From: Kitasatospora purpeofusca
GTDB taxonomy: Bacteria > Actinomycetota > Actinomycetes > Streptomycetales > Streptomycetaceae
Assembly: GCF_000718025.1 (NCBI RefSeq)
Contig: NZ_JODS01000006.1
Span: 124,001-188,000, forward strand
Direction: 5' to 3'
Length of the DNA stretch: 64,000 nucleotides
A program made the translations under genes and the position numbers. A model generated the notes under the pieces. That model worked only from the letters and a program-made list of their open reading frames with translations, did not search any database and was not told where the DNA came from. Of this stretch, positions 33,573 to 44,260 are shown in pieces; positions within the stretch are counted from its first letter, which is position 1; every line of letters starts with the position of its first letter.

Positions 33573-34745
33573 GTGGACCTGTTCGAGTACCAGGCGAGGG
33601 ACCTCTTCGCCAAGCACGGTGTTCCCGTGCTTGACGGCGATGTCATCGAGACCCCCGAAGCGGCTCGCGCCATCGCCGAGCGCTTCGGCGGCCGCGCCGT
33701 CGTCAAGGCTCAGGTGAAGGTGGGAGGCCGAGGCAAGGCCGGCGGCGTGAAGCTGGCCGCCGACCCGGCGGACGCCGTCGCCAAGGCCGAGCAGATCCTC
33801 GGCATGGACATCAAGGGCCACACCGTGCACAAGGTGATGCTGGCCCAGACCGCGGACATCAAGGACGAGTACTACGTCTCGTTCCTGCTGGACCGCACCA
33901 ACCGCACCTTCCTGGCCATGGCCAGCGTCGAGGGCGGCGTGGAGATCGAGGTCGTCGCCGAGGAGAACCCCGACGCGCTCGCCAAGATCCCGGTCGACGC
34001 CAACGAGGGCTGCACCCCGGAGAAGGCCGCCGAGATCGTCGCCGCGGCGAAGTTCCCGGCCGAGGTCGCCGACCAGGTCGCCGACGTCCTGCAGAAGCTG
34101 TGGACCGTCTTCATCAAGGAGGACGCCCTCCTCGTCGAGGTCAACCCGCTGATCAAGTCCGGTGAGGGCAAGATCATCGCGCTCGACGGCAAGGTCTCCC
34201 TGGACGAGAACGCCGAGTTCCGCCAGCCCGAGCACGAGGCGCTCGAGGACAAGGCCGCGGCCAACCCGCTGGAGGCCGCCGCCAAGGCCAAGGGCCTCAA
34301 CTACGTCAAGCTCGACGGTTCCGTCGGCATCATCGGCAACGGCGCGGGTCTCGTCATGAGCACCCTCGACGTGGTCGCGTACGCCGGCGAGAAGCACGGC
34401 AACGTCAAGCCCGCCAACTTCCTCGACATCGGTGGCGGCGCCTCCGCCGAGGTCATGGCGAACGGCCTGGAGATCATCCTGGGCGACGCCGACGTCAAGT
34501 CGGTCTTCGTCAACGTCTTCGGCGGCATCACCGCCTGTGACGCGGTCGCCAACGGCATCGTGCAGGCCCTCGCGCTGCTCGAGGAGAAGGGCGAGGCGGT
34601 CACCAAGCCGCTGGTCGTCCGTCTCGACGGCAACAACGCCGAGCTGGGCCGTCAGATCCTGACCGACGCCAACCACCCGCTCGTCGAGCAGGTGGACACC
34701 ATGGACGGTGCGGCCGACCGCGCCGCCGAGCTGGCCAACAAGTAA
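33573..34745 (+). CDS. sucC: Succinyl-CoA synthetase beta subunit (ADP-forming), 390 aa
   Basis: TCA-cycle enzyme, the beta chain of the alpha-beta complex that makes ATP or GTP from succinyl-CoA. The N-terminal ATP-grasp domain starts DLFEYQARDLFAKHGVPVLDG, with the nucleotide-binding KAQVKVGGRGKAGGVK. The metal-binding VEVNPL and the C-terminal CoA-ligase domain (DGSVGIIGNGAGLVMSTLDVV, FLDIGGGASAEVM, FGGITACD) are present. The length is normal. Start: GTG at 33573 (VDLFEYQ), preceded by CAAGGA eight bases away. It is 19 bases from sucD and obviously co-transcribed with it. The upstream region contains an inverted repeat that may control it. Confidence 0.97.
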   Translation: MDLFEYQARDLFAKHGVPVLDGDVIETPEAARAIAERFGGRAVVKAQVKVGGRGKAGGVKLAADPADAVAKAEQILGMDIKGHTVHKVMLAQTADIKDEYYVSFLLDRTNRTFLAMASVEGGVEIEVVAEENPDALAKIPVDANEGCTPEKAAEIVAAAKFPAEVADQVADVLQKLWTVFIKEDALLVEVNPLIKSGEGKIIALDGKVSLDENAEFRQPEHEALEDKAAANPLEAAAKAKGLNYVKLDGSVGIIGNGAGLVMSTLDVVAYAGEKHGNVKPANFLDIGGGASAEVMANGLEIILGDADVKSVFVNVFGGITACDAVANGIVQALALLEEKGEAVTKPLVVRLDGNNAELGRQILTDANHPLVEQVDTMDGAADRAAELANK

Positions 34746-34764
34746 GGAAGGGGACTTTCACACC

Positions 34765-35649
34765 ATGGCTATCTTCCTTACCAAGGACAGCAAGGTCATC
34801 GTCCAGGGCATGACCGGCTCCGAGGGCATGAAGCACACGCGCCGCATGCTCGCCTCCGGCACCCAGATCGTCGGCGGTGTCAACCCGCGCAAGGCCGGCA
34901 CCACCGTTGACGTCGACGGCACCGAGGTGCCCGTCTTCGGCACCGTCGCCGAGGCCATCGAGAAGACCGGTGCCGATGTCACCGTCATCTTCGTGCCGCC
35001 GAAGTTCACCAAGGACGCCGTCGTCGAGGCCATCGACGCCGAGATCGGCCTGGCCGTCGTCATCACCGAGGGCGTCCCGGTGCACGACACCGCCGCGTTC
35101 TGGGCCTACGCCGGTTCCAAGGGCAACAAGACCCGGATCATCGGCCCGAACTGCCCGGGCCTGATCAGCCCCGGACAGTCGAACGCCGGCATCATCCCGG
35201 CCGACATCACCAAGGCCGGCAAGATCGGCCTGGTCTCGAAGTCCGGCACCCTGACCTACCAGCTCATGTACGAGCTGCGGGACATCGGCTTCTCCTCGGC
35301 CGTGGGCATCGGCGGTGACCCGGTCATCGGCACCACCCACATCGACGCCCTCAAGGCGTTCCAGGAGGACCCGGAGACCGAGCTCATCGTCATGATCGGT
35401 GAGATCGGCGGCGACGCCGAGGAGCGTGCCGCGGCCTACATCGCCGAGCACGTCACCAAGCCGGTCGTCGGCTACGTCGCGGGCTTCACCGCCCCGGAGG
35501 GCAAGACCATGGGCCACGCCGGCGCCATCGTCTCCGGCTCCTCGGGCACCGCCCAGGCGAAGAAGGAGGCCCTCGAGGCCGCCGGTGTCAAGGTCGGCAA
35601 GACGCCGTCCGAGACCGCCCGCCTGGCCCGTGAGCTGTTCAAGGGCTGA
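34765..35649 (+). CDS. sucD: Succinyl-CoA synthetase alpha subunit, 294 aa
   Basis: Alpha chain of succinyl-CoA synthetase; it binds CoA and carries the phospho-histidine intermediate. The N-terminal CoA-binding domain runs from TKDSKVIVQGMTGSEGMKHTRRML. The central region has IIGPNCPGLISPG and SKSGTLTYQLMYEL. The catalytic His251 is in GKTMGHAGAIVSGSSGTA. The length is normal, and GGAAGGGG gives a strong ribosome site before the ATG at 34765. The operon is sucC-sucD, ended by a perfect 18-bp hairpin. Together with mdh and sdhCDAB in this window, it covers four consecutive TCA reactions from succinyl-CoA to oxaloacetate except fumarase. Confidence 0.97.
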   Translation: MAIFLTKDSKVIVQGMTGSEGMKHTRRMLASGTQIVGGVNPRKAGTTVDVDGTEVPVFGTVAEAIEKTGADVTVIFVPPKFTKDAVVEAIDAEIGLAVVITEGVPVHDTAAFWAYAGSKGNKTRIIGPNCPGLISPGQSNAGIIPADITKAGKIGLVSKSGTLTYQLMYELRDIGFSSAVGIGGDPVIGTTHIDALKAFQEDPETELIVMIGEIGGDAEERAAAYIAEHVTKPVVGYVAGFTAPEGKTMGHAGAIVSGSSGTAQAKKEALEAAGVKVGKTPSETARLARELFKG

Positions 35650-35666
35650 CGCCCCCCGCTCGCGCA

Positions 35667-35705
35667 CAGCGCCCCCGCACCGGCCTCGCCGGTGCGGGGG
35701 CGCTG
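35667..35705. terminator. Intrinsic terminator after sucCD
   Basis: A perfect 18-bp stem (cagcgcccccgcaccggc at 35667-35684) with a ctc loop and its exact complement at 35688-35705. It lies between the convergent sucD and LuxR/sigma-like genes and may terminate both. Confidence 0.9.
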
Positions 35706-35766
35706 TCGTTCCGGAGCGGCTCCGGTGCTGGTCCGGCGCTGGTCCGGGGCTGACCCGGCGCCGGGA

Positions 35767-37878
<2,112 letters not shown>

Positions 37879-38000
37879 CAGACGCTCCGGGCCGGATCGG
37901 TCGCGGCGGTGAGAGGGCATGGTCTGAAAATGCGCATAAGCCAATAATCTGGGACACCCCGGCGGTTTGCCTCTTCACGGAGCATGGCGAGTCGCCTTGG

Positions 38001-38006
38001 CACGAT
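38001..38006 (+). promoter_or_regulatory. Leaderless-type -10 box of DUF6350 gene
   Basis: CACGAT (A at position 2, T at 6) ends seven bases before the ATG at 38014. The divergent region 37879-38013 is the most AT-rich stretch nearby (gcgcataagccaataatctg at 37932-37951) and must also carry the promoter of the LuxR/sigma-like gene. Confidence 0.4.
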
Positions 38007-38013
38007 GAGGCCC

Positions 38014-39492
38014 ATGACGCAGCTGACGGGTCGTCCGATTCTGGAAGCGCCGGGCGAACTGGGGGCCAGGCCCGTCCTCTCCGCCCTGCTCACCGGGATC
38101 CGGACGGCCCTGCTCGGGCTGTCGGTGGTCACCGTTCCGGTGCTCGGGCTCTGGGTGGTGACCCCGTTCGCGGACGACGGCGCGGCCGGGGCGCTGCGGC
38201 TGGCGTCCGCGTTGTGGCTGCTGGGGCACGGTGCGCCGGTGCTGCGCGGGCCGGTCGGGGTGCCGCTCTCGGTCGCACCGCTGGGGCTGGGGCTGCTGGC
38301 AGTGGGCCAGTTGTACCGGGCGGGCGGCCGGGTGGCGGCGCGCGGCGCCGGGCGGCCGGGGGGCCGCGGCGGGGTCCGGGCGCTCTGGGCGGGCTATGTC
38401 GCGGTCGCGTGCGCGGTGGTGGCGCAGTGCGCCGGGGCGGGGGAGTTCAGGGCCCGGGTGGCGGCCGACCTCGCCGTGGTCGCGCTGGTGGCCGGGGCGG
38501 CGGTGGCGGCCGGTGCGCGGCGGCCGGGGGCGGCCCCGGCCGGGGTGGAGGCCCTGGAACGCGCTCTGGCCGGGTTGCCGGAGCGGGTTCGGCCGACCGG
38601 CGGCGCGCCGGTGGTCCGGGTGGCCGCGCTGGCGGCCGGGGCGGGGCTGCTGGCTGCCGGCGGGCTGGTGGTCGCGGTGGCGGCGGTGCTCGCCGCGGTG
38701 GGCGGGGGCGCCGGGTCGGCGGTGTTCGCGGGCGGACCGGCGGCGGTGGCGGGAGTGCTGCTGCTGACCCTGGTACTGCTGCCGAACACGGTGCTGTGGG
38801 GTGCGGCGTACGCGCTCGGGCCGGGGTTCGCGGTCGGCGCGGGGACTGTGGTGTCGCCGGTGCGGACGACGCTGGGCCCGGTGCCGGAGTTCCCGCTGTT
38901 CGCGCTGCTCCCGGAGCCGGGGGCGGGCGGCTGGCGGCTGGCGGTGTGCGTGCTGCCCGCGCTGGCGGGCCTGGTGCCGGGGCTGCTGCTGGGCCGGGCG
39001 GCCGCGGCGGACGGAGGGCTGCCGGACGGCGGGCCGGCGGCCGGGCCGGTGCGGGCGGGTGCCCCGTGGCCGGTGGCGGCGACGGTGGTGGCGGCGCTGG
39101 CGTCCGGGCTGCTGGTCGGCGGCGCGGCGGCGGGACTGGGGTGGCTCGCCGGCGGGGCGCTGGGGGCGGGCCGGATGGCGTGGCTGGGTCCGGTGCCGTG
39201 GTGGACGGCGGTCGCGGCGGCGGGCTGGGTCGCGGTGGTGTCCGCCCCGGTCGCGGTGCTGGCGCGGTCCCGGGCGCTGCGGACGGCGGCGGGCGGCCCG
39301 GGCAGGTCCTGGCGGTCCGGGGTCCCCCTCGTCCCGGGGGCGCTCGCCGTGACCGCCCGCCGGGGCGCACTCCTGCTGCGCGCTCGCGCGTACGGCGCGG
39401 TCACCCGCCTGGCGGGAGCCCCCGGTGTCCCGACGGCTCCCGGAGCCGCCGCCGCCACGGCTCCCGGTGCTCCCGGCGGCCCCGCGCGGTGA
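38014..39492 (+). CDS. DUF6350 family polytopic membrane protein, 492 aa
   Basis: A very hydrophobic protein, rich in Ala, Gly, Val and Leu, with roughly ten predicted transmembrane helices from residue ~25 to ~430 and short charged loops. The N-terminus MTQLTGRPILEAPGELGARPVLSALLTGIRTALLGLSVV and the PNTVLWGAAYALGPGFAVGAGT motif are what I recall from the DUF6350 family encoded between sucD and purN in Streptomyces. No catalytic motif is visible; the function is unknown. Start: ATG at 38014, chosen for the leaderless-type -10. The stop lies only six bases from the stop of the convergent minus-strand gene. Confidence 0.8.
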   Translation: MTQLTGRPILEAPGELGARPVLSALLTGIRTALLGLSVVTVPVLGLWVVTPFADDGAAGALRLASALWLLGHGAPVLRGPVGVPLSVAPLGLGLLAVGQLYRAGGRVAARGAGRPGGRGGVRALWAGYVAVACAVVAQCAGAGEFRARVAADLAVVALVAGAAVAAGARRPGAAPAGVEALERALAGLPERVRPTGGAPVVRVAALAAGAGLLAAGGLVVAVAAVLAAVGGGAGSAVFAGGPAAVAGVLLLTLVLLPNTVLWGAAYALGPGFAVGAGTVVSPVRTTLGPVPEFPLFALLPEPGAGGWRLAVCVLPALAGLVPGLLLGRAAAADGGLPDGGPAAGPVRAGAPWPVAATVVAALASGLLVGGAAAGLGWLAGGALGAGRMAWLGPVPWWTAVAAAGWVAVVSAPVAVLARSRALRTAAGGPGRSWRSGVPLVPGALAVTARRGALLLRARAYGAVTRLAGAPGVPTAPGAAAATAPGAPGGPAR

Positions 39493-39498
39493 TCCGGC

Positions 39499-40170
39499 TC
39501 AGTCGCTCTTCTTGGTGATGTCCACGTACCACTGCGGGGCGAGCCGGTCGCAGCCGTCGGCGCCGCTGGAGGTCAGCGAGTCCTGCACGCAGGTCACGTA
39601 GTCGTTGTAGTACAGCGCGAGACCGAGGACGGAGGAGACGAAGACCACCGTCATCGCGCCGGTGAGGACGCCCGCCAGCGCGGCCGGGGTGAGCGGGTTC
39701 TGCGTGCCGGCGCCAGTGCCGGTTCCGGTTCCGGTGCCGGTGCCGACGGTCGCCGGGGTGCCGCCCTCGGTGGCGGCGGGCCGGGGGGAGCGCATCGCGG
39801 AGACGCCCCAGACGATGGCGAGCGCGCCGACGAACAGGGCCACGTAGTGCAGCGCGGCGAACGCGCAGACCAGCGCGGCCATGCCGGCCAGCGCGGCGTT
39901 GCGGGCCTTGCGCTGGGCGGGGTCGTTCGGGTCGAGCCGGGGCGGCTGCGGCGCGGGCGGGCGGGGGTTCCAGCCGCCGCCCTGGTAGCCGGGGCTCCAC
40001 GGGTGGGGCGGCGGGACGAGCGGACGGTCGTCCGGGTCGCCCTCCTGGCCCTCGGGCCGCTCGGGGTCGCCGGTGGGCTGGGGAGCGCGCGGGCGCCACG
40101 GCTGCTCGGGGGCATCCGCCGGCGGCGGCGCGAAGGGGTTGCGCTCGCCGGTGTCGTCACCGCTGCTCAT
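39499..40170 (-). CDS. Hypothetical membrane protein with Pro-rich N-terminus, 223 aa
   Basis: The N-terminal ~95 residues are Pro/Asp/Gly-rich and disordered (NPFAPPPADAPEQPWRPRAP). Two hydrophobic helices (~98-128) are followed by a (TG)n stretch of about 15 residues (VGTGTGTGTGTGAGTQ). A third helix (~152-180) and a C-terminal segment with two cysteines (YVTCVQDSLTSSGADGCDR) may be extracellular and disulphide-linked. The ATG at 40170 has GAAGGAA about ten bases upstream. The family is found near purN in Streptomyces as a DUF4190-like or tail-anchored type, but I cannot name it firmly. Confidence 0.75.
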   Translation of the reverse strand: MSSGDDTGERNPFAPPPADAPEQPWRPRAPQPTGDPERPEGQEGDPDDRPLVPPPHPWSPGYQGGGWNPRPPAPQPPRLDPNDPAQRKARNAALAGMAALVCAFAALHYVALFVGALAIVWGVSAMRSPRPAATEGGTPATVGTGTGTGTGTGAGTQNPLTPAALAGVLTGAMTVVFVSSVLGLALYYNDYVTCVQDSLTSSGADGCDRLAPQWYVDITKKSD

Positions 40171-40535
40171 GGTTCGGCCATTCCTTCTCGGTCGGTGGGG
40201 CGGGTGCCCGCGCCACCCTATGTTCCCGCAGGCCCCTGTGGGGGGTCCGGGCACGTCCTGCGGCCCGGGAGTCGGCGGTCGGCCGCGGCCCGGGCCCGGC
40301 TCCGGACGGCCGGCGAGATCCCGGTCTCAGCTACGCGCGTAGCCCCGGACGGTGTTTCGGAGGCCGTCCGACCAGCCGTTATGGTGGTGACGGTCAGCAG
40401 CTCCCACGGGTTCCCCGGGGCCCGCGTCGCGGCGGGTTCTCCTGGAGTTCCTCCCCGCTCGACCTGCCGTTCGTAGTGGCCCCACCGCCGGTGGATGTAC
40501 CAGCGGGCGGCGCCCGACCTACGGAGAATCGCGCA
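40171..40535. other. 365-bp region upstream of purN
   Basis: No gene is supported. It holds a 14-bp perfect palindrome gctacgcgcgtagc at 40330-40343. A TATGGT -10 candidate at 40380-40385 has TTCGGA 18 bases upstream, implying a purN leader of ~145 nt. Confidence 0.5.
40356..40385 (+). promoter_or_regulatory. Candidate purNH promoter
   Basis: TTCGGA (40356-40361), an 18-base spacer and TATGGT (40380-40385). The -10 is a good match, the -35 only fair. The palindrome at 40330-40343 lies just upstream of the -35, where an activator or repressor would bind. Confidence 0.45.
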
Positions 40536-41195
40536 GTGGCCGCCGCCCCCGCTCAGCTCTTCCCGCCCCGCACTCCCGGACCGGCCCGTCTGGTGGTGCT
40601 GGTCTCCGGCTCCGGCACCAACCTCCAGGCGCTGATCGACGCCGTCGCCGACCCCGCGTACGGGGCGGAGATCCTCGCCGTGGGCGCGGACCGGGACGGC
40701 ATCGCCGGGCTGGAGCGCGCCGAGCGGGCCGGCCTGCCGGTCTTCGTGCACCGGGTGAAGGACCACGGGGACCGGGCGGACTGGGACCGCGCGCTGACCG
40801 CCTCCGTCGCCGGGTACGAGCCGGACCTGGTCGTCACGGCCGGGTTCATGAAGATCCTCGGCCCCCGGTTCGTCGAGGCCTTCGCCGGACGGATCGTCAA
40901 CACCCACCCCGCCCTGCTGCCCTCCTTCCCCGGCGCCCACGGCGTCACCGACGCGCTGGCGTACGGGGTGAGGGTCACCGGTTGCACCGTCCACCTGGTC
41001 GACACCGGCGTCGACACCGGGCCGATCATCGCGCAGGGCGTCGTGGAGGTCCACGACGCCGACCACGCCGATGGCGGCGAGGCGCTGCACGAACGCATCA
41101 AGACTGTCGAGCGCAAGCTGCTCGTCGACGTCGTGGGCCGGCTGGCCCGCGAGGGTCACCGCATCGAGGACCGAAAGGTATGGATTCCGGCATGA
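40536..41195 (+). CDS. purN: Phosphoribosylglycinamide formyltransferase, 219 aa
   Basis: Third step of de novo purine synthesis: transfers a formyl group from 10-formyl-THF to GAR. The GSGTNLQALIDAV loop binds the phosphate (~25-37). The catalytic triad is Asn122 and His124 in VNTHPALLPSFPG, plus Asp160 in DTGVDTGPII. The length is normal with a ~15-residue N-terminal extension. Start: GTG at 40536 with CGGAGAA upstream; an earlier GTG at 40476 would add Pro-rich residues outside the conserved domain. The stop overlaps the purH start (ATGA), so the two are translationally coupled. FolD, encoded 3 kb downstream, helps supply the formyl donor. Confidence 0.96.
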   Translation: MAAAPAQLFPPRTPGPARLVVLVSGSGTNLQALIDAVADPAYGAEILAVGADRDGIAGLERAERAGLPVFVHRVKDHGDRADWDRALTASVAGYEPDLVVTAGFMKILGPRFVEAFAGRIVNTHPALLPSFPGAHGVTDALAYGVRVTGCTVHLVDTGVDTGPIIAQGVVEVHDADHADGGEALHERIKTVERKLLVDVVGRLAREGHRIEDRKVWIPA

Positions 41196-42772
41196 GCGCC
41201 GCTCCCACCACGCCCCCTGTCTCCGAGAACGTCCGGCCGATCCGCCGCGCGCTGATCAGCGTGTACGACAAGACCGGTCTGGAGGAGCTGGCCCAGGGCC
41301 TGCACGCCGCCGGGGTCGCCATCGTCTCCACCGGCTCGACCGCCGGCCGGATCGCCGCCGCGGGCGTCCCGGTGACCGAGGTCTCCGAGCTGACCGGCTT
41401 CCCGGAGTGCCTGGACGGGCGCGTGAAGACCCTGCACCCCCGCGTGCACGCCGGCGTCCTCGCCGACCTGCGGCTGGAGTCGCACCGCGCGCAGCTGGCC
41501 GAGCTGGGCGTCGAGCCCTTCGACCTGGTCGTGGTGAACCTCTACCCGTTCAAGGCGACCGTCGCCTCCGGCGCCACCCCGGACGAGTGCGTCGAGCAGA
41601 TCGACATCGGCGGCCCGAGCATGGTCCGCGCCGCCGCCAAGAACCACCCCTCGGTGGCCGTCGTGGTCGACCCGGCCCGCTACGAGGACGTGCTGACGGC
41701 CGTCCGGGGCGGCGGCTTCGACCTGCTGACCCGCAAGCGGCTGGCCGCCCAGGCCTTCGCCCACACCGCCGCCTACGACGTCGCGGTGGCCAACTGGTTC
41801 GAGGAGTCCGGCTACACGGAGACCGAGGACGCCTTCCCGGCCTTCCTGGGCTCGGCCTACGAGCGCCAGAACGTGCTGCGCTACGGCGAGAACCCGCACC
41901 AGGGCGCCGCGCTGTACACCGACGGCAGCGGCGGCCTGGCCGGCGCGCGGCAGCTGCACGGCAAGGAGATGTCGTACAACAACTACGTCGACACCGACGC
42001 CGCCCGCCGCGCCGCCTACGACCACGCCGAGCCGGCCGTCGCGATCATCAAGCACGCCAACCCGTGCGGCATCGGGACCGGCGCGGACGTCGCCGAGGCG
42101 CACCGCAAGGCGCACGAGTGCGACCCGGTCTCCGCGTACGGCGGTGTGATCGCGGTCAACCGCCCGGTCACGGTGGCGCTGGCCGAGCAGATCGCCCCGA
42201 TCTTCACCGAGGTCGTGGTGGCCCCCGGTTACGAGGACGGCGCCGTCGAGGTGCTGGCCCGCAAGAAGAACCTGCGGGTGCTGCTGGCCCCCGAGGCCCC
42301 GGCCAACCGCCAGGAGGTGCGCCCGGTCTCCGGCGGCGTGCTGCTCCAGGACGCCGACCGGGTGCACGCCGAGGGCGACGACCCGGCGACCTGGACCCTG
42401 GCCTCCGGCGAGGCGCTGTCCCCGGCCGAGCTGGCCGAGCTGGCGTTCGCGTGGCGGGCCTGCCGGGCCGTCAAGTCCAACGCGATCCTGCTGGCCAAGG
42501 ACGGTGCCTCGGTGGGCGTCGGCATGGGCCAGGTCAACCGCGTCGACTCCTGCAAGCTCGCGGTGGAGCGGGCCGGCGAGCGGGCCAAGGGCTCGTACGC
42601 GGCCTCCGACGCCTTCTTCCCGTTCGCGGACGGCGCGGCGATCCTGATCGCGGCCGGCGTGCGGGCGATCGTCCAGCCCGGTGGCTCGATCCGGGACGAA
42701 GAGGTGGTCGCGGCCGCCGCCGAGGCCGGGGTGACCATGTACTTCACCGGCACCCGCCACTTCTTCCACTGA
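41192..42772 (+). CDS. purH: Bifunctional AICAR transformylase/IMP cyclohydrolase, 526 aa
   Basis: Last two steps of IMP synthesis. The N-terminal IMP cyclohydrolase (MGS-like) domain spans ~15-210 (RALISVYDKTGLEELAQGL, STGSTAGRIAAAGVPV, KTLHPRVHAGVL, IDIGGPSMVRAAAKNH). The C-terminal AICAR formyltransferase domain contains the catalytic AIIKHANPCG region, RVDSCKLA and FFPFADG, and ends GTRHFFH, the typical terminus. Start: ATG at 41192, which forms an ATGA overlap with the purN stop; an ATG four codons upstream is also possible. The length is normal. A terminator shared with the convergent RDD gene follows. Confidence 0.97.
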   Translation: MSAAPTTPPVSENVRPIRRALISVYDKTGLEELAQGLHAAGVAIVSTGSTAGRIAAAGVPVTEVSELTGFPECLDGRVKTLHPRVHAGVLADLRLESHRAQLAELGVEPFDLVVVNLYPFKATVASGATPDECVEQIDIGGPSMVRAAAKNHPSVAVVVDPARYEDVLTAVRGGGFDLLTRKRLAAQAFAHTAAYDVAVANWFEESGYTETEDAFPAFLGSAYERQNVLRYGENPHQGAALYTDGSGGLAGARQLHGKEMSYNNYVDTDAARRAAYDHAEPAVAIIKHANPCGIGTGADVAEAHRKAHECDPVSAYGGVIAVNRPVTVALAEQIAPIFTEVVVAPGYEDGAVEVLARKKNLRVLLAPEAPANRQEVRPVSGGVLLQDADRVHAEGDDPATWTLASGEALSPAELAELAFAWRACRAVKSNAILLAKDGASVGVGMGQVNRVDSCKLAVERAGERAKGSYAASDAFFPFADGAAILIAAGVRAIVQPGGSIRDEEVVAAAAEAGVTMYFTGTRHFFH

Positions 42773-42828
42773 CGCGTCGGCCGGCGGCACGGCGCCGCAC
42801 GGCACGTCGCTGAACGGCACGGAACGAC

Positions 42829-42870
42829 GGAACGGCCCGGCTCCCTCCACCGAGGGGGCCGGGCCGTTCC
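42829..42870. terminator. Bidirectional terminator between purH and RDD gene
   Basis: A 19-bp stem with one T-G mismatch (ggaacggcccggctccctc paired with gagggggccgggccgttcc) and a 4-base loop, in the gap between convergent stops. Confidence 0.85.
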
Positions 42871-42888
42871 GCCGTACGGGGTACCGCG

Positions 42889-43632
42889 TTACTTCTTGAT
42901 CACCAGGGTGCCGGCGGCACGGTCGTGCCAGCCCTGCAGCTTCCCGGAGTTGTCGAAGAACGGCGACAGGTAGACCAGCAGCGCGCCGATGTAGCAGAGG
43001 AACGCGCCGACGATCGGGATGATGAAGCGGATGAAGCCGCCGCCCAGGCCCGGGTTCTGACCGGTGCTCTCCTTGACCACGCGCAGGCCCATGGCCATCT
43101 TGCCCAGGGTGGCGCCGGCGAAGGAGACCAGCAGCCACTCGTAGAGCAGGTTGAACACGGCCAGCACGGCGATCATGATCATCATGGTGGCGAAGACGCC
43201 GCTCGCGGCGTCGGTCTGGTCCTGGAGGCAGTTGCTGTAGGCCGAGCTCGGGTAGGTGTACTTCGAGCAGTCGTCGGCGTCCTTGACGATGCCGAGCGTG
43301 CCGGCCAGGCCGAGGGCCATGACCAGGGCGATGATCGCGCCGACGGCCAGGCCGTCGATCAGCCGGGCCAGGAAGCGCTGGCCCATGGTCGCCAGCTTGA
43401 CGGTGCCGAGCTGGGCGATGTTGATGTAGCCGTTGTTCGCCTGGAGGGTCCCCGGCGCCGGCGCGTACCCGTAGGCCTGCTGCTGCGGCACGCCGTAGCC
43501 CGGCTGCTGCGGGGGCTGCTGCGGGTAGCCGTAGCCTGCGGCCGGCGGCGCCTGCTGCGGGTAGCCGTAGCCGGGCTGCTGGGGCTGCTGGGGCTGGTTG
43601 TACGGGTTGTTGGGGTCGGGCGGGTAGCTCAT
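42889..43632 (-). CDS. RDD-family membrane protein, 247 aa
   Basis: The N-terminal ~75 residues are a low-complexity Tyr/Pro/Gln/Gly tract with repeated QPGYGYPQQ-like units. The RDD domain starts near residue 88 (MGQRFLARLIDGLAVGAIIALVMALGLAG), carrying the family's Arg and Asp, and contains about four hydrophobic segments. A Cys pair (DDCSKYTYPSSAYSNCLQ) lies in the first extracytoplasmic loop. SFAGATLGKMAMGLRVVKE and GWHDRAAGTLVIKK are the later family signatures. RDD proteins are generally transport-related or of unknown role. Start: ATG at 43632 (MSYPPDPNNPY). It is divergent from folD across more than 600 bases. Confidence 0.9.
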   Translation of the reverse strand: MSYPPDPNNPYNQPQQPQQPGYGYPQQAPPAAGYGYPQQPPQQPGYGVPQQQAYGYAPAPGTLQANNGYINIAQLGTVKLATMGQRFLARLIDGLAVGAIIALVMALGLAGTLGIVKDADDCSKYTYPSSAYSNCLQDQTDAASGVFATMMIMIAVLAVFNLLYEWLLVSFAGATLGKMAMGLRVVKESTGQNPGLGGGFIRFIIPIVGAFLCYIGALLVYLSPFFDNSGKLQGWHDRAAGTLVIKK

Positions 43633-44086
43633 CGATGCCTCCGGGCAGATGGGGACAAGTGGGGACGGGACAGCGGAGGCCCCGGAACGGGCCGGCTGGA
43701 CGGGTAGCCGGTCGGACGGGACGTTAGCGGAGCACACTGACACCGGGGGCGTGGGCCGACCGGTGCGCGCGCCCGCTCAGGGCCGTGGGAAGCGTGCGAA
43801 CGGGAGCCGGGACGGCCCGGTGGCGCGCGGCAACCCGCGTCGGCGGTCGGTCGTCGGCGCGGTGCGGTCTGGTCGGCTCACTTCGTTCTTCCCCCGAGTA
43901 CGCCCCGCCGGGTCTGTCCGTCGGCCCGTCACCGGGCCGGATGCGGCGGGGAATGCCTGCTTATCGTCGACCGGACGGCAGTACCGTGTCCAGCCGCGTT
44001 CACGCCTCGGGCCGGACTGTGGCGCAACCGCAATAAGAGCCGAACGTTCCGCATCCGTCCGGCCCCGGCCCGGAACGCCCCCGCGG

Positions 44087-44184
44087 CCCCCTCCCGGTCC
44101 CCTCCCGGTCCCCTCCCGGTCCCCTCCCGGCCCCCGCCCGGACACTGCCCGGCCCCCGCCCGGACACTGCCCGGCCCCCGCCGG
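44087..44184. repeat. Two adjacent tandem repeat arrays upstream of folD
   Basis: First array: an 11-bp unit (cctcccggtcc phase) repeated four times, 44087-44130. Second array: a 22-bp unit cccccgcccggacactgcccgg repeated twice exactly (44131-44152 and 44153-44174), followed by a partial third copy to 44184. Such C-rich arrays can form slipped or i-motif-like structures and are prone to copy-number change. Confidence 0.9.
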
Positions 44185-44248
44185 GGCCCGCCCCGGGGCA
44201 TCCGTCCGAGGCCCGGGACCGATGGCACGGACACCGGCGCCGATCCGG

Positions 44249-44254
44249 GAGAAT
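44249..44254 (+). promoter_or_regulatory. Leaderless-type -10 box of folD
   Basis: GAGAAT ends six bases before the folD ATG at 44261. No separate Shine-Dalgarno is obvious, although a GGGG run is present in the gap. Confidence 0.4.
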
Positions 44255-44260
44255 GGGGTC

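Larger units (their letters stand above)
43633..44260. other. 628-bp region upstream of folD
   Basis: No gene on either strand is supported by codon bias or similarity. The stretch 43980-44050 (gcaaccgcaataagagccg) is locally less GC-rich. Two adjacent tandem arrays fill 44087-44184. The folD promoter candidate GAGAAT lies at 44249-44254. Confidence 0.6.

Noticed and set aside
43785..44036. An 83-codon frame in the folD upstream region
   Set aside because: Composition is Arg/Gly/Ser noise, no ribosome site and no similarity to known small proteins.
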